This document shows positions 1 to 11,513 of a stretch of DNA of 64,000 nt, piece after piece; positions within the stretch are counted from its first letter, which is position 1; each line of letters begins with the position of its first letter. Both the position numbers and the translations under genes were made by a program. The stretch comes from an uncultured Nitrosomonas sp. (lineage in GTDB: Bacteria > Pseudomonadota > Gammaproteobacteria > Burkholderiales > Nitrosomonadaceae). The notes under the pieces were generated by a model. It was not told the DNA's origin and searched no databases. It saw only the letters and a list, made by a program, of their open reading frames with translations. The stretch lies in the NCBI GenBank assembly GCA_949281375.1, contig CASDLT010000026.1:1-64000 (forward strand), in the 5' to 3' direction.

Positions 1-87
1 AGCCAGCATCTTACGTGCTCCTTCTCTCAGCACTTCCTGCAACGGATGGTCTGGTGTATTCAGCTTTAAAACATTATTATCTGTCAT
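1..87 (-). mobile_element. N-terminal fragment of an IS256-family-like transposase CDS, cut by the window edge
   Basis: Reverse-strand translation from ATG at 87: MTDNNVLKLNTPDHPLQEVLREGARKMLA; the 'EVLREGARKMLA' start resembles IS256-family (Mutator-type) transposases. Only 29 aa visible. Confidence 0.6.
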
Positions 88-184
88 TGCGGTGTTCCCT
101 TTTTTATTGGTTGATCTGCCGAGATCTTTACCAACAGGTTATACCGCTTTCTTCTCCTGACATACACCAGAAATAATCATAGCT

Positions 185-216
185 CTCAATACTCCCGTTT
201 TAGCTAGAGTATTGAG
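185..216. terminator. Perfect 10-bp inverted repeat CTCAATACTC...GAGTATTGAG downstream of the 232..1518 ORF
   Basis: Seen directly; 12-nt loop; no strong T-tract, so terminator assignment is tentative. Confidence 0.4.
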
Positions 217-231
217 GCCAGCTTGTGATAA

Positions 232-1518
232 TTATGGATTCGTCCTTAGCATCATGGGTTGAAACCGCCGGAGTGTTCCCGGAGCAATTAGATTTTTTAT
301 TTCCAGCGATTTAACAGCCGAAGCAGGGGCGCAGTTGGCAATCTGTACCAATTTTACGACCAGCGGGTTGAATTCGACATTGACGCTGGTGTAACTGCCG
401 GCGTCATCGCCACTGCGGTCACCGCGGAACGTAAAACGTTTGACCGGGCCACTGGGGCCGCCACCCTGCTGATCATCGTTATGATCGGTATCGACGTAAT
501 GGATGGAGCTTTTAGTATTGCCTACGATGCTGTCAATGCGGTAGCCGGATGGTGCTGGAAAATAGGCCTCGATGGTATGGGTTCCTTCCGCTGTCGTCCA
601 GTCACTCTTTGTTTCCTTGGCTTTCATCCAAAGGCGAAAATCGACATGGGTGCCTTTGTTAATCCATTCCCCGGTGGCCCATACTTCGGGGCCGTTTCCT
701 GAAAAATCGCGATCGCCGCGGGTATGGGGTGGCGTATATGACACCGTGGCTTGGCTGGGGAAAGGAGGATTTAAGGTTTTTTCTTCGCATACCGGCGTTG
801 TGGGCTGAATGACTGCAATGCTGGAAATCGGCCGGTTTTCCCATTCCAGCGTCAAGCGATCACTAGCGCTGGATAATGGCACGCCATTGGAGCCGAGATT
901 GAGCGTCATGTGATAGTGCGTCAAGCGGTCGAGCTTGGAAGAGACATCAGTGGCGCCGGATTTGCTATGCAGCAAAACCTTGATGGGCGTGGTATCGAAA
1001 TCATAGCCGAAGAATTCAAGTTTATTGCGGCGGCTCGTGTCCAGTGCCATATCAATAGCGGGCGGAACGACGCTGCATAATGCCGGTTCAACCGGCGGCA
1101 CAGATTGATGCAGCAAACGCGCGCGAATTCTGGAGAGCGCCTGGCGTACGCGTGATCCGATAAAATCCACATTGCAGCGCAGTTCCGTACCGGTCGCCGC
1201 CACGCTGCGGCTGAGCAGATCGGATACTTCGTTCCGCACGGTGGATTGGGCGTCGGTCGTCAATTTATCGGTGGTTTGCTGCAATACTGTTTGCCACGAG
1301 GATGAATTGCGATCCAATGCATCGATAGCATCATCGAGGGCGGCGACGGTATTTCCGGTGACGTCACTGACGGTATCGGTGACGCGGTCGATTTTTTCAC
1401 CGATGCTGCAACCGGCGATGATCACCGGCAGGCAAGCAAAAACGGCGCAGATGATCAATCTGGGCATTCTTGTGGCTGGCTGAGCGGGGCAAAACGGAAA
1501 GGCTGTGTGGGTGTTCAT
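232..1518 (-). CDS. Putative lipoprotein of unknown function
   Basis: 428-aa ORF; N-terminal hydrophobic segment with lipobox-like 'IIAGC'. Confidence 0.7.
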   Translation of the reverse strand: MNTHTAFPFCPAQPATRMPRLIICAVFACLPVIIAGCSIGEKIDRVTDTVSDVTGNTVAALDDAIDALDRNSSSWQTVLQQTTDKLTTDAQSTVRNEVSDLLSRSVAATGTELRCNVDFIGSRVRQALSRIRARLLHQSVPPVEPALCSVVPPAIDMALDTSRRNKLEFFGYDFDTTPIKVLLHSKSGATDVSSKLDRLTHYHMTLNLGSNGVPLSSASDRLTLEWENRPISSIAVIQPTTPVCEEKTLNPPFPSQATVSYTPPHTRGDRDFSGNGPEVWATGEWINKGTHVDFRLWMKAKETKSDWTTAEGTHTIEAYFPAPSGYRIDSIVGNTKSSIHYVDTDHNDDQQGGGPSGPVKRFTFRGDRSGDDAGSYTSVNVEFNPLVVKLVQIANCAPASAVKSLEIKNLIAPGTLRRFQPMMLRTNP

Positions 1519-2102
1519 GCTGTCGATCTCCTGATTGAGTTGGGAAAAACGCGCATTCGTGCTGCAATGGGCAGAAATAGAAAGGAAGTGCCATCTTGAC
1601 TATAGAATAAAATTTGCTGGCTCGTCAAACCGCGCCGAGCAGTGTTCCGGCACCCGTCAAGGCGACTATGAAAAATGTCTGCGAGCGGCGATCAGCAAAG
1701 GAGTGTCGTCAATCGCGGCGGATTTCAATCAAAACCAGACATTAAATCGAAAAAAGGTTAACGATGCAGCGGGTGGAAATGAATTGGCTCACTGCCATTG
1801 AATGGACGATCTGGGGTTGGCAAGGCGTTGAAGGTGGTCGTGCACGGCTTGCGGCAGGGAATCCAGCATTCGTACTTCTTTGCGCAAGGAATGGTATGGA
1901 TTCAGCCATACCATCTTGCTAGCACGTATTAAAGCGGTTATTTTCGAAGCTTCCCCAAAAGCCAGCGCTGATTACTCGGCTATCCGAACAACATGCTTGC
2001 AAACGCGGAACCTTATGCCCGCAGCCATCAATTTCTGCGTGCATAAGTGCCGGTTCATGCCTTTCCGGCGCCCCCGGATTGATCAACGCTTGCTTGGCAA
2101 TA

Positions 2103-3914
2103 TCAGGCTGCGCGCGCTGCGCGTTTGCGTTCATGTTCGAGCAGGAAGCGCTTGCGGATCCGGATTGTCTTGGGCGTGATTTCCACCAATTCATCATCGG
2201 CGATGAATTCAATCGCGGATTCCAATGTGAGCTGTATCGGCGGCGTCAGGGTCACCGCTTCATCGGTGCCGGAAGCGCGGATATTGGTCAATTGCTTGCC
2301 TTTGATCGGATTGACGACCAAATCGTTGTCACGGCTGTGTATGCCGATCACCATGCCTTCGTACAACCGGTCGCCGGGGCTGACGAACATGCGGCCGCGG
2401 TCTTGCAGTTTCCATAGAGCATAGGCGACTGCTTCGCCATGTTCGGACGAAATCAGCACGCCATTGCGCCGCGGCGGAATTTCTGGCCGCATTGGCGCAA
2501 ATTCATCGAAGACGTGGCTCATCAGACCGGTGCCACGGGTCATGGTCATGAATTCGGACTGAAAACCGATCAAGCCGCGCGCCGGAATGCGGTAGTCAAG
2601 TCGCACGCGTCCTTTGGCGTCCGAGACCATGTCCATCAAATCGCCTCGACGCATACCCAAAGCTTCCATGACGCCACCTTGATGAGCTTCCTCGACGTCA
2701 ACCGTCAGCATTTCGAACGGTTCGCATTTGACGCCATCGATTTCGCGAATGACTACATGCGGGCGCGATACTGCCAGCTCGTAGCCTTCGCGGCGCATGT
2801 TTTCCAGCAGAATGGTCAGATGCAATTCACCGCGCCCGGAGATCAGAAATGAATCGGTTTCGGCGGTTTCATCGAGCCGCATCGCAACATTGGTCAACAG
2901 TTCCTTTTCGAGACGTTCGCGCAACTGGCGGCTGGTGACGAATTTGCCTTCCTGGCCGGCAAAAGGCGACGTGTTCACCTGGAAGGTCATGGTCAGCGTG
3001 GGTTCATCAACCGCGAGGACTGGCAATGCTTCGGGCTTGTCGACATCGGCCAGGGTAGTGCCGATGCTCAGTTCTTCGATGCCGTTGATCAGTACGATGT
3101 CACCGGCCAGCGCTTCTTTCATTTGCACCCGTTCCAATCCGTGGAAACCGAGGACTTGGTTGACTTTGGCTTTTTTCGGCGGTTTGTCGCCCATTATCAC
3201 CATGACTTCCTGATTGGGCTTCAACTTGCCGCGATGAATGCGGCCTATGCCGATGCGGCCGACGAAACTGGAATAATCCAGCGCGCTGATTTGCAGTTGC
3301 AGAGGTTCATCCGGATTGCCGGTAGGTGCAGGCACGTGTTTGACAATGGTGTCGAATAACGGGCGCATATCCGGGCTTGGTTTATCCTGATCGAGCGTGG
3401 CAAAACCATTCAACGCCGATGCGTACACGACTGGAAAATCCAGTTGCTCATCACTGGCGCCGAGCTTGTCAAACAAATCGAAAGTCTGGTCGACCACCCA
3501 ACTGGCGCGGGCACCCGGACGGTCGACTTTGTTGATCACAACGATAGGTCGCAGTCCAAGCGCAAGCGCTTTTTTGGTAACGAAGCGAGTTTGCGGCATC
3601 GGGCCTTCGACGGCGTCAACCAACAGTAATACGCCATCGACCATCGACAGCACCCGCTCGACTTCCCCGCCAAAATCGGCATGTCCGGGTGTATCGACGA
3701 TGTTGATATGAATATTCTCATAATCAATCGCGCAATTCTTGGCCAAAATAGTAATGCCGCGTTCCCGTTCAATATCGTTGGAATCCATCACTCGTTCGGA
3801 AATTTGCTGATGCGCGGCAAAGGTGCCCGCTTGATGCAGCAACTTGTCAACCATTGTGGTTTTGCCATGGTCAACGTGGGCGATGATGGCGATATTGCGG
3901 ATTGGACGAGACAT
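2103..3914 (-). CDS. typA: Ribosome-associated translational GTPase TypA/BipA
   Basis: 603 aa; '[21 protein letters not shown]', '[16 protein letters not shown]', 'NKVDRPGAR' GTPase motifs and BipA C-terminus. Confidence 0.97.
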   Translation of the reverse strand: MSRPIRNIAIIAHVDHGKTTMVDKLLHQAGTFAAHQQISERVMDSNDIERERGITILAKNCAIDYENIHINIVDTPGHADFGGEVERVLSMVDGVLLLVDAVEGPMPQTRFVTKKALALGLRPIVVINKVDRPGARASWVVDQTFDLFDKLGASDEQLDFPVVYASALNGFATLDQDKPSPDMRPLFDTIVKHVPAPTGNPDEPLQLQISALDYSSFVGRIGIGRIHRGKLKPNQEVMVIMGDKPPKKAKVNQVLGFHGLERVQMKEALAGDIVLINGIEELSIGTTLADVDKPEALPVLAVDEPTLTMTFQVNTSPFAGQEGKFVTSRQLRERLEKELLTNVAMRLDETAETDSFLISGRGELHLTILLENMRREGYELAVSRPHVVIREIDGVKCEPFEMLTVDVEEAHQGGVMEALGMRRGDLMDMVSDAKGRVRLDYRIPARGLIGFQSEFMTMTRGTGLMSHVFDEFAPMRPEIPPRRNGVLISSEHGEAVAYALWKLQDRGRMFVSPGDRLYEGMVIGIHSRDNDLVVNPIKGKQLTNIRASGTDEAVTLTPPIQLTLESAIEFIADDELVEITPKTIRIRKRFLLEHERKRAARAA

Positions 3915-4128
3915 GATGATTCCTCAAAAAATAAGCGATTAGATGATACGGTGCGGGGCCGGTATTATAGCAGTTGATCTTGATGATTCCTATGATCAAT
4001 TTGGAGTACTGTGCAAAGGCAATAAAACTGCGGTAAAGTTCAATCCAGCCCATCATCTCAGGATGTGAATCATACAAACCTTTCCACCCATTCGATATCT
4101 TTCCAGGGACGTACTGCAATCGCTGCGC

Positions 4129-5040
4129 TTGACGCCGCAGCATGTGATTGCCAGTATCGAGCAGATGTTGCTCGGCCGCAACCTTCAAAAAGTTTGGAAC
4201 GCGCCTAAAGCGGTGATTACACCACCCGATGGCCGCTATATGATGGCTACGCTAGCGGCTGCTGATGACCCCCCCTTTCTTGCCGTCAAAGCGCTGGTGC
4301 TGAATCCGCATAATCCCACGCAAGGATTGGCAAGCATCAATGCCCTGGTGACGTTGCTCGATAGTCGCACGGGCGTTCCGCTGGCGATACTGGACGGTAA
4401 CTGGGTGACTGCCGAGCGGACGGCGGGATTGAGTGCAGTTGCAGCCAAACGGCTTGCCAGACCCGACGCGTCGATTATTGCTTTCATTGGTTGTGGTGTT
4501 CAGGCCCGCAGTCATTTACACGCTTTTGCGGCTTTGTTCCCGCTTAAAGAAGTACGGATATTGGGTCGGGGAGCGGCAAGCCGGGAAGCATTTTGTCGCG
4601 ACGTGGAAAACATGGGATTGCCGGCCATGATGCCGCATACAGCACAAGAAACCATTCAAGAAGCAGATGTGATCGTCACATCGGTAACCCTATCGCCGCA
4701 ACTGCGGCCTTTTCTGGATGCACGCTGGCTGAAACCAGGCGCATTCGTGACTATGACCGATTTGGCCGCTCCGTGGCTGGCAGACAGTTTGTCATTTCTG
4801 GATCGCATCATTGTCGATGATATCGAACAGGAGACTAGCGCGGCTAAGCCGCTGGTCGATCCGAAATTGATCGCGGGAGATTTGACCGGTTTGGTAACGG
4901 GAACTGTACCTGGCCGCAGTACATCAGAAGAACGCACAGCTTTCGCTTTTCGAGGATTGGCACTCGGCGATCTGGCGGTGGCGGTTTTGGCGTACCAGCG
5001 CGCCTGTACTGGTTCACAAGGTGCGCTGGTAAATGATTGA
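4129..5040 (+). CDS. Ornithine cyclodeaminase / mu-crystallin family protein
   Basis: 'DGNWVTAERTAGLSAVAAKRLARPDASIIAFIGCGVQARSHLHAF' is typical of the OCD family; start codon uncertain (see findings). Confidence 0.88.
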   Translation: MTPQHVIASIEQMLLGRNLQKVWNAPKAVITPPDGRYMMATLAAADDPPFLAVKALVLNPHNPTQGLASINALVTLLDSRTGVPLAILDGNWVTAERTAGLSAVAAKRLARPDASIIAFIGCGVQARSHLHAFAALFPLKEVRILGRGAASREAFCRDVENMGLPAMMPHTAQETIQEADVIVTSVTLSPQLRPFLDARWLKPGAFVTMTDLAAPWLADSLSFLDRIIVDDIEQETSAAKPLVDPKLIAGDLTGLVTGTVPGRSTSEERTAFAFRGLALGDLAVAVLAYQRACTGSQGALVND

Positions 5041-5168
5041 TGGAATACTTGAGAAAACTACCGTGCTAGCGGCCGGGTTGCTGGCGAGTGAGATGAAACA
5101 GGATACAAGTTGCTCATTTAATAAATTTTGATTTGCCTGACTGCCGCTTGTTGCCGTGTCCCTATTCC

Positions 5169-7277
5169 TTAAAATTCTTCCCAATCATCGCCGCCCCCTG
5201 CCGCCATTTTGCGCGGTTGGGTTGATGTGGTTTCTTGCTTCATTTCGACGGGTTGCTCCGTATGCTTTGTTGCTGAACCACGGTTGGGCAATTTGGCTAT
5301 CGCAGCCGGACGACGGTTTTGTTTGATGGCCATCGCAGGCTCTGAATGGGATTCCGCTAGCTTGAAAGTATTGATCGCATGCGTTAATGCCTGCGCTTGC
5401 TCCTGCATTGATTCAGCCGCTGCCGCTGCTTCTTCCACTAAAGCGGCATTTTGTTGCGTGACCCGATCCATTTGGGTAACGGCTTGATTGACCTGCTCGA
5501 TGCCCGAGCTTTGTTCTTGCGACGCGGCGGATATCTCGCTCATGATATCGGTAACGCGTTTCACTGCGCTGACGATTTCATTCATGGTTGTTCCGGCTTC
5601 ATCAACCAGACGCGTGCCATTCTCTACTTTAGCCACCGAATCGCTGATCAGGTCTTTTATCTCTTTTGCAGCGGATGCGGAGCGCTGTGCCAGGGTGCGA
5701 ACTTCGGTCGCTACCACCGCAAATCCCCGCCCTTGTTCGCCAGCACGGGCTGCTTCCACTGCGGCATTCAGCGCCAGGATATTAGTCTGGAACGCAATGC
5801 CATCGATGACGCTGATAATCTCGACAATTTTTTTCGAGCTTTCGTTGATGGAATTCATCGTCTGCACTACTTGACCCACGACTGTGCCGCCTTTTATTGC
5901 AACTTCGGTAGCACCAGCAGCCAGTTGATTGGCTTGGCGCGCATTGTCGGCGTTTTGTTTGACGGTGGAAGTCAACTCTTCCATCGAAGATGCGGTTTCT
6001 TCCAGGTTGGATGCTTGCTCTTCGGTGCGTTGACTCAAATCCGAGTTGCCTGAAGCGATCTCTCCCGATGCCGTAGCGATTTGATCCGTGCCGGTACGCA
6101 CTTTGGCGATTAAATCGATGAGATTGCCGTTCATTGTTTTCAGTGCTTGTAATAACCGCCCTGTTTCATTCGATGAAGTCACCTCGATTTGCTTGGTGAG
6201 ATCGCCGGTCGCGATGGCATTGGCAATATTAATGGCTTGTTGCATCGGTTGCGTGATGCTGCGCACGATGAAGATTGCAAACAGGAGGGTGACGGTGAGT
6301 ATAGCTGCCAGAATGCCAATCGTGAAATATACCGTCTGTTGAAGATTATTCTGCCGCGAATGTAGCGCTTGTACAAGAGACTCGGCGGCGAAGAAATTAT
6401 AGTCATAGATCGCATCAATCGTACGCGTATAGTCAGAAAAATAATCCGCTGACGGCATTTTTAGCTCTTTTGCCTGTAACAATTCCTGATTTGTCATATT
6501 CAGTATTTTGTCAATCATCGCTTTGACTTCATTACCTTTTGGCCCAAGCGAGGTTTTCATGTTGACATCGGATTGCATCGCTCGTTCGACATTGCGCATA
6601 AAATCAGAAAAAAACAGACTTACATTGCTGAACATACCCGCCAATTTAGTTTGTCCCTCAATATCAATTTTCCCCGCAGCCAGAATCGATGTGCCGGTGG
6701 CCCGCATTAGGCCGATATTTTCCGCTAATCTGGGTGCGTTATACATCGTCGCATTCATCAGGAAATAAGTGTTATTTTCGGGGTCGAGCAATAAATCGGA
6801 TTCGATGAGTATTTCTTCGCTGAGGAGCATCAGTTCCTGAACTATTTTAGTATGTTGCGCCGTACTGTCGGGTGTGTTGAGCTGACGCGCCATGACTGCT
6901 CTTTGAATGTCTAGGATGCGTTGCTTTTGATTTGACCAAACAGATACATTGCGAGCCGAGATATTGGCTTCCTTGAGCTTGGCATCGACTGAATCGATAA
7001 ATTTGTTTAGTTCACGCTGGGTTTCAGAAATGCGATTAGCAAGTGCCTCATTTCCATTTAATAATGCAGCAGATAGGCCACGATGTTGTTGCAGGTATTG
7101 TATGGCTTTTTGTAAAGCAATGATGGGTCCTGTGCCAGCTGCTTCGCGTTTGGTGATCTCGAGTTGGTGAATCACTGTATTGACGTAAAGCGTCATCGGC
7201 ACAGCTGCTATAATCAATAAGGAAACCGTCAGAATAATCAGTTTCTGTGACATATTCATTTGATTTAACAGCTTCAT
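5169..7277 (-). CDS. Methyl-accepting chemotaxis protein
   Basis: Two TM segments, HAMP region, conserved hairpin tip '[33 protein letters not shown]', C-terminal DWEEF tail. Confidence 0.96.
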   Translation of the reverse strand: MKLLNQMNMSQKLIILTVSLLIIAAVPMTLYVNTVIHQLEITKREAAGTGPIIALQKAIQYLQQHRGLSAALLNGNEALANRISETQRELNKFIDSVDAKLKEANISARNVSVWSNQKQRILDIQRAVMARQLNTPDSTAQHTKIVQELMLLSEEILIESDLLLDPENNTYFLMNATMYNAPRLAENIGLMRATGTSILAAGKIDIEGQTKLAGMFSNVSLFFSDFMRNVERAMQSDVNMKTSLGPKGNEVKAMIDKILNMTNQELLQAKELKMPSADYFSDYTRTIDAIYDYNFFAAESLVQALHSRQNNLQQTVYFTIGILAAILTVTLLFAIFIVRSITQPMQQAINIANAIATGDLTKQIEVTSSNETGRLLQALKTMNGNLIDLIAKVRTGTDQIATASGEIASGNSDLSQRTEEQASNLEETASSMEELTSTVKQNADNARQANQLAAGATEVAIKGGTVVGQVVQTMNSINESSKKIVEIISVIDGIAFQTNILALNAAVEAARAGEQGRGFAVVATEVRTLAQRSASAAKEIKDLISDSVAKVENGTRLVDEAGTTMNEIVSAVKRVTDIMSEISAASQEQSSGIEQVNQAVTQMDRVTQQNAALVEEAAAAAESMQEQAQALTHAINTFKLAESHSEPAMAIKQNRRPAAIAKLPNRGSATKHTEQPVEMKQETTSTQPRKMAAGGGDDWEEF

Positions 7278-7587
7278 GGCAATTACTCCGTGGTAGACAA
7301 TTCGTAGGAATTTTCATACGGAAAATAAAACGCACTCTTTAGTTCCTTGAAGAGGAAATAATGCCAATGAGCAGCAGTGATAAAAGTGCTCAGATAGACG
7401 AAAACCTTGTTACTACAACGATAAAACGTTCAAAGTAACTTCAAAAAAACACTGTGGTTACGGTCAAATTATTTCGAAATAGGCTCAAAATGCGAGCTTA
7501 GTCATTTACATGTCTTTTAATTCCAATTTCACTTGCCTGATTATTGCGTATTATTTTTTTCAGCATTTCCTTAACATTTTTGAAGAG

Positions 7588-7785
7588 TTATTTATTATTT
7601 GTGTCCGCCCCCGACATCAAAAATTTGACCAATAACGCAAAAATGAAAGGTATGGTGCTTAACGCGGTGACCATATAGTGCTCAGCAGTAAATTGATCGC
7701 CTTCATCCATGATGATATAACCAAAAAAAATTGTGATCGGTGTGATGATCGATAATGCAATGACCAAATTGAAGAGTCCTTTCAT
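7588..7785 (-). CDS. Small two-TM hypothetical membrane protein
   Basis: 65-aa ORF with two hydrophobic segments. Confidence 0.55.
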   Translation of the reverse strand: MKGLFNLVIALSIITPITIFFGYIIMDEGDQFTAEHYMVTALSTIPFIFALLVKFLMSGADTNNK

Positions 7786-7930
7786 GTGCTCGTATCCTTT
7801 CAGTAATGATGCTGGGAAGTATATGCCTGTTGATCTGGGATGCCCAGTTTGGCAACGTTCGTCATTTCATTTAGCCGCTGTATCGATTGACGGGGTAAAA
7901 TCCGCAATCGTAGATCTATGAAAACTTTTT

Positions 7931-8254
7931 ATGGAAACTGTACTGATCATCAGCAATTTTCCCAATAAAAAATCGGCCATGCTGTGCGCCGAAGCGCTGA
8001 TCGATCAGCGTCTGGCGGCTTGTGTCAATGTTTTAAGTCCGTGCGCATCAGTGTATCACTGGCAGGGAAAGATCGAATCAACGGATGAGGTGCCGATTCT
8101 AATCAAAACCCAACGTCAGCATTATGACCTGGTTGAACAGTTGATCAAGATGATGCATCCTTATGAACTTCCGGAAGTAATTCTGGTTCCTATACAAACT
8201 GGCTTGCCTGCCTATTTACAGTGGGTTACCGACGAAACCACGATAACTGATTAA
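7931..8254 (+). CDS. cutA: Divalent cation tolerance protein CutA
   Basis: 107 aa; 'ACVNVLSPCASVYHWQGKIESTDEVPILIKT' and 'HPYELPEVILVPI'. Confidence 0.95.
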   Translation: METVLIISNFPNKKSAMLCAEALIDQRLAACVNVLSPCASVYHWQGKIESTDEVPILIKTQRQHYDLVEQLIKMMHPYELPEVILVPIQTGLPAYLQWVTDETTITD

Positions 8255-8270
8255 CCTCTTCTGACTACCG

Positions 8271-10217
8271 ATGCGATTATTTCAATTTTTGTTACTGATG
8301 ATATGTTTTGCGGGCGCGAGCGTGTCTGCACAGGAAAATGGATCTTCTTCCAGCTTATTTTCAAAATTGCAGGGCCTGGGCATCAATCTAGGCCAAACCT
8401 ATCCACAGGAACTGCTGCCGCCGGATGAAGCTTTCAAGATATCGGTTGAAGTTCGCGATGGCAACACCTTGATTGCCAATCTGACGCCAGCGAAAGATTA
8501 TTATTTGTACCGCGACAAGATAACCTTTGTCCCGAAACAGGACGGAACAGCGATCGACAAAGTGCTTTTACCGCCGGGAAAAATGAAGGAAGATTTGACT
8601 TTCGGCCAGACCGAGGTTTACTACAAGCCGATCCAAGCGGTCATTTCCTTGTCGCGGGAGGATCTCTCTGATCAACAACCGCTCACATTGACGGCGACCT
8701 ATCAAGGTTGCAATGAACCCGTCGGAGTTTGTTATGCACCCATTCATAAAGTCGTCGAATTGACGCTGCCCGCCGTGAAAGCCGCCATTGATGCGGTTGC
8801 TGAATCCGTCAGTAGTCCGGCCACTGCCGCCGGGATTGACGCTACGGCTGAACTGTTCCAAATGCCGTCGAAAGCGCCTGCCATCGAAACGGAAGCCTAC
8901 AAAATTGACCAGATGTTTCAAACGGGAGATTTCTGGCTGATCCTGACGGGATTTTTCGGTATCGGTTTGTTGCTGGCGTTCACGCCCTGCGTGTTTCCGA
9001 TGTTTCCGATCTTGTCCGGCATTATCGCCAATCACGGCAAACATGTGACCAAGCAGCATGGATTCATTCTGGCGCTGGCGTATGTCCTCGGAATGGCGAT
9101 CACCTATGCCATTGCCGGTGTGGCTGCGGGCATGTCTGGGGCGATGCTTTCTGCTGCCTTGCAAAATGTGTGGGTATTGGGAACATTTGCACTGATTTTC
9201 GTATTGCTGTCTTTTTCGATGTTTGGATTTTACGAATTGCAATTGCCGGGTTCGCTGCAAACGAAGTTATCGCAGGAAGCCGGGCAGTTGAAAGGTGGAC
9301 AGTTGACCGGCGTTTTTGGCATGGGTGCCTTGTCTGCGCTGATCGTTGGTCCGTGTGTCGCAGCTCCGCTGGCCGGGGCGTTGTTGTATATCAGCCAGAC
9401 CGGAGATGTCGTACTGGGCGGCTCAGCACTGTTCATGATGGCTTTGGGCATGGGCATGCCATTGCTGTTGCTGGGCGCGTCGGCAGGAGCGTTGCTTCCA
9501 AGAGCCGGTGCATGGATGGAATCGATCAAGCGGTTTTTTGGCGTGCTGCTGCTGGGTGTCGCGATCTGGCTGATTTCGCCGGTGATCAATGATGTGGTGC
9601 ATATGTTGTTGTGGGCAGCATTGCTGATCATTTCCGCGATTTATTTGCATGCCATCGACCCGTTGCCCGAAAGAGCTTCCGGATCACAAAAATTTCTCAA
9701 GGGCGTTGGCGTCATTGCTTTGTTGCTTGGAATTGCGTTGTTGATCGGGGTGTTGTCGGGCAGTCGTGATGTTTTGCAACCCTTGTCGAAACTGGGCGTG
9801 ACCAATGCAGGCTCGGCTAGTATGGACATGAACGGAGTAGCGGCTGGAAGTTACCAGAATTTGCCGTTTCAACGCGTTAAGTCGGTGGCTGAATTGGATG
9901 AATACATCCGTCAATCCGAGGATAAATACATCATGGTAAAGTTTTATGCCGACTGGTGTATTTCCTGCAAGGAAATGGAGCGTTTCACGCTATCCGATGC
10001 GCAAGTGCAGTCGCGCTTGCGGGATGTGGTTCTGCTGCAGGTTGATGTGACCGACGGCACGCCGGATGATGCTGCGTTGCTCAAGCGCTTCAAGTTGTTC
10101 GGACCACCTGGGATTTTGTTTATCGATCCTCAGGGAAAGGATGTTCCCGACATCAAAATTATTGGTTTTCTGAACAAAAAGGATTTCTTGACGGTGCTCA
10201 ATGCCGTATTAATCTAA
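8271..10217 (+). CDS. dsbD: Thiol:disulfide interchange protein DsbD
   Basis: Periplasmic N-domain, multi-TM CcdA-like core ('FTPCVFPMFPILSGI'), C-terminal thioredoxin domain with 'DWCISCKEME'. Confidence 0.96.
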   Translation: MRLFQFLLLMICFAGASVSAQENGSSSSLFSKLQGLGINLGQTYPQELLPPDEAFKISVEVRDGNTLIANLTPAKDYYLYRDKITFVPKQDGTAIDKVLLPPGKMKEDLTFGQTEVYYKPIQAVISLSREDLSDQQPLTLTATYQGCNEPVGVCYAPIHKVVELTLPAVKAAIDAVAESVSSPATAAGIDATAELFQMPSKAPAIETEAYKIDQMFQTGDFWLILTGFFGIGLLLAFTPCVFPMFPILSGIIANHGKHVTKQHGFILALAYVLGMAITYAIAGVAAGMSGAMLSAALQNVWVLGTFALIFVLLSFSMFGFYELQLPGSLQTKLSQEAGQLKGGQLTGVFGMGALSALIVGPCVAAPLAGALLYISQTGDVVLGGSALFMMALGMGMPLLLLGASAGALLPRAGAWMESIKRFFGVLLLGVAIWLISPVINDVVHMLLWAALLIISAIYLHAIDPLPERASGSQKFLKGVGVIALLLGIALLIGVLSGSRDVLQPLSKLGVTNAGSASMDMNGVAAGSYQNLPFQRVKSVAELDEYIRQSEDKYIMVKFYADWCISCKEMERFTLSDAQVQSRLRDVVLLQVDVTDGTPDDAALLKRFKLFGPPGILFIDPQGKDVPDIKIIGFLNKKDFLTVLNAVLI

Positions 10218-10356
10218 GCTGCCTTTCACGATAAGGTTACAATGAGTCCATTCAACCAGATTCCAGGTCGATTGCAGGAACGCATTAGCCGCTTGGCTTG
10301 CCGCATATCAGGTTGTCATAAGTGCATTTCTGCATCTCCAATTGAAAGGTAAATCG

Positions 10357-10917
10357 ATGTCAATATTGAAACAAATCGTGTTGTATGCCGCGGTAGCGGC
10401 AGTGTCACTGGGTGCGGGTATCTGGGCGCGAAACCATTTCAGCGCTGTCCCGCAAATTCCTTTGACCGATGAAATCAGCCAGGAAGGTGCCAAGGCCCTT
10501 CTTGCGGCGAATCTGCCCGATATCCAGGGCCAAGATCAGGCGATATCGCAATGGCTGGGGAAAGTGATGGTCGTTAATTTTTGGGCAACCTGGTGTATTC
10601 CATGTCAGGAGGAAATTCCAGAATTCATTGAAACACAGAAAAAATTCGGTGATCAGGGTCTGGTATTCGTCGGAATTGCGCTCGATCAGACGGACAAAGT
10701 CAAAACGTTCAGCCAGGACTTCGGCATCAATTATCCGGTGCTGGTGGGTAGCATGAGCGCGTGGTCTTTGGTTGAAGCGGCCGGGAACAAAATGTCGGTG
10801 CTGCCGTATACGGTAATCATCAATCGTTCCGGTGAAATTGTCGAAACCTATCTGGGGCGGGTCAATCAGGATAAGCTTGAGAAGGTGGTGGCTCCGCTAT
10901 TGAAGGAAAAGGCATAG
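10357..10917 (+). CDS. TlpA/ResA-like thioredoxin-family protein
   Basis: N-terminal anchor and 'VVNFWATWCIPCQEEIPEF' motif. Confidence 0.9.
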   Translation: MSILKQIVLYAAVAAVSLGAGIWARNHFSAVPQIPLTDEISQEGAKALLAANLPDIQGQDQAISQWLGKVMVVNFWATWCIPCQEEIPEFIETQKKFGDQGLVFVGIALDQTDKVKTFSQDFGINYPVLVGSMSAWSLVEAAGNKMSVLPYTVIINRSGEIVETYLGRVNQDKLEKVVAPLLKEKA

Positions 10918-10943
10918 TTATTAAATCTAACGAAATAGTTGTC

Positions 10944-11504
10944 TTGAGATTAAAAAAGGAGAAACGAATTTTGTTACGTAAAAATTCATTCCTTGAATTG
11001 ATGCTAGTGGTTTTACTGCTGATTTTGACATCGCTTCCGTTGAATGCCGGTGAACTTTCAAACGAGAAGCGATTGGATGAAGTTGCTGGGCGTGGTTCTC
11101 ATGTGATGCCTTTTGGATTAGAAAAAACTACTCATGTTTTTTCCAAAACGAATACAGGTGGCATTCAGCAAGTTCTGGTGAATGAAAAATCCGATGACGA
11201 ACAAATTCGCCTGATACGGTTGCACTTATCGGAAATTGCGAAGGAATTCCAGAAAGGCGATTATTCAAAACCGGAAAAAATTCATGATGCTACCATGCCT
11301 GGACTGGTGGAGTTGAAAGCGGCCAAGCCCGGCCAGATAAGAATTGCGTATAAAGAGCTGCCTGATGGCGCGGAAATCACCTATTCCACACATATCGAAC
11401 AACTCAAACTGGCCATTCACCGATGGTTCGATGCCCAGTTAAGCGACCACGCCCGTCATGCCGTGCCGGGGCACCCGCATGATTCTAGTCATCATCACCA
11501 TTAG
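10944..11504 (+). CDS. Hypothetical secreted protein with His-rich C-terminus
   Basis: 186-aa ORF (TTG start), signal-like N-terminus, ends HPHDSSHHHH. Confidence 0.6.
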   Translation: MRLKKEKRILLRKNSFLELMLVVLLLILTSLPLNAGELSNEKRLDEVAGRGSHVMPFGLEKTTHVFSKTNTGGIQQVLVNEKSDDEQIRLIRLHLSEIAKEFQKGDYSKPEKIHDATMPGLVELKAAKPGQIRIAYKELPDGAEITYSTHIEQLKLAIHRWFDAQLSDHARHAVPGHPHDSSHHHH

Positions 11505-11513
11505 TAGTAGGAG

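Noticed and set aside
1891-1914. ATGGTATGG-attcag-CCATACCAT hairpin
   Set aside because: Perfect 9-bp palindrome but no adjacent gene context that gives it a role; may be chance.
5451-6053. 200-aa ORF opposite the MCP gene
   Set aside because: Shadow ORF of a well-supported CDS; no recognisable protein features.
8568-9260. 230-aa antisense ORF opposite dsbD
   Set aside because: Lies wholly within a confidently identified CDS, with composition typical of an antisense shadow frame.
11490-11513. Possible fluoride riboswitch before crcB
   Set aside because: Only 9 nt separate crcB from the upstream gene and no recognisable riboswitch core was seen.
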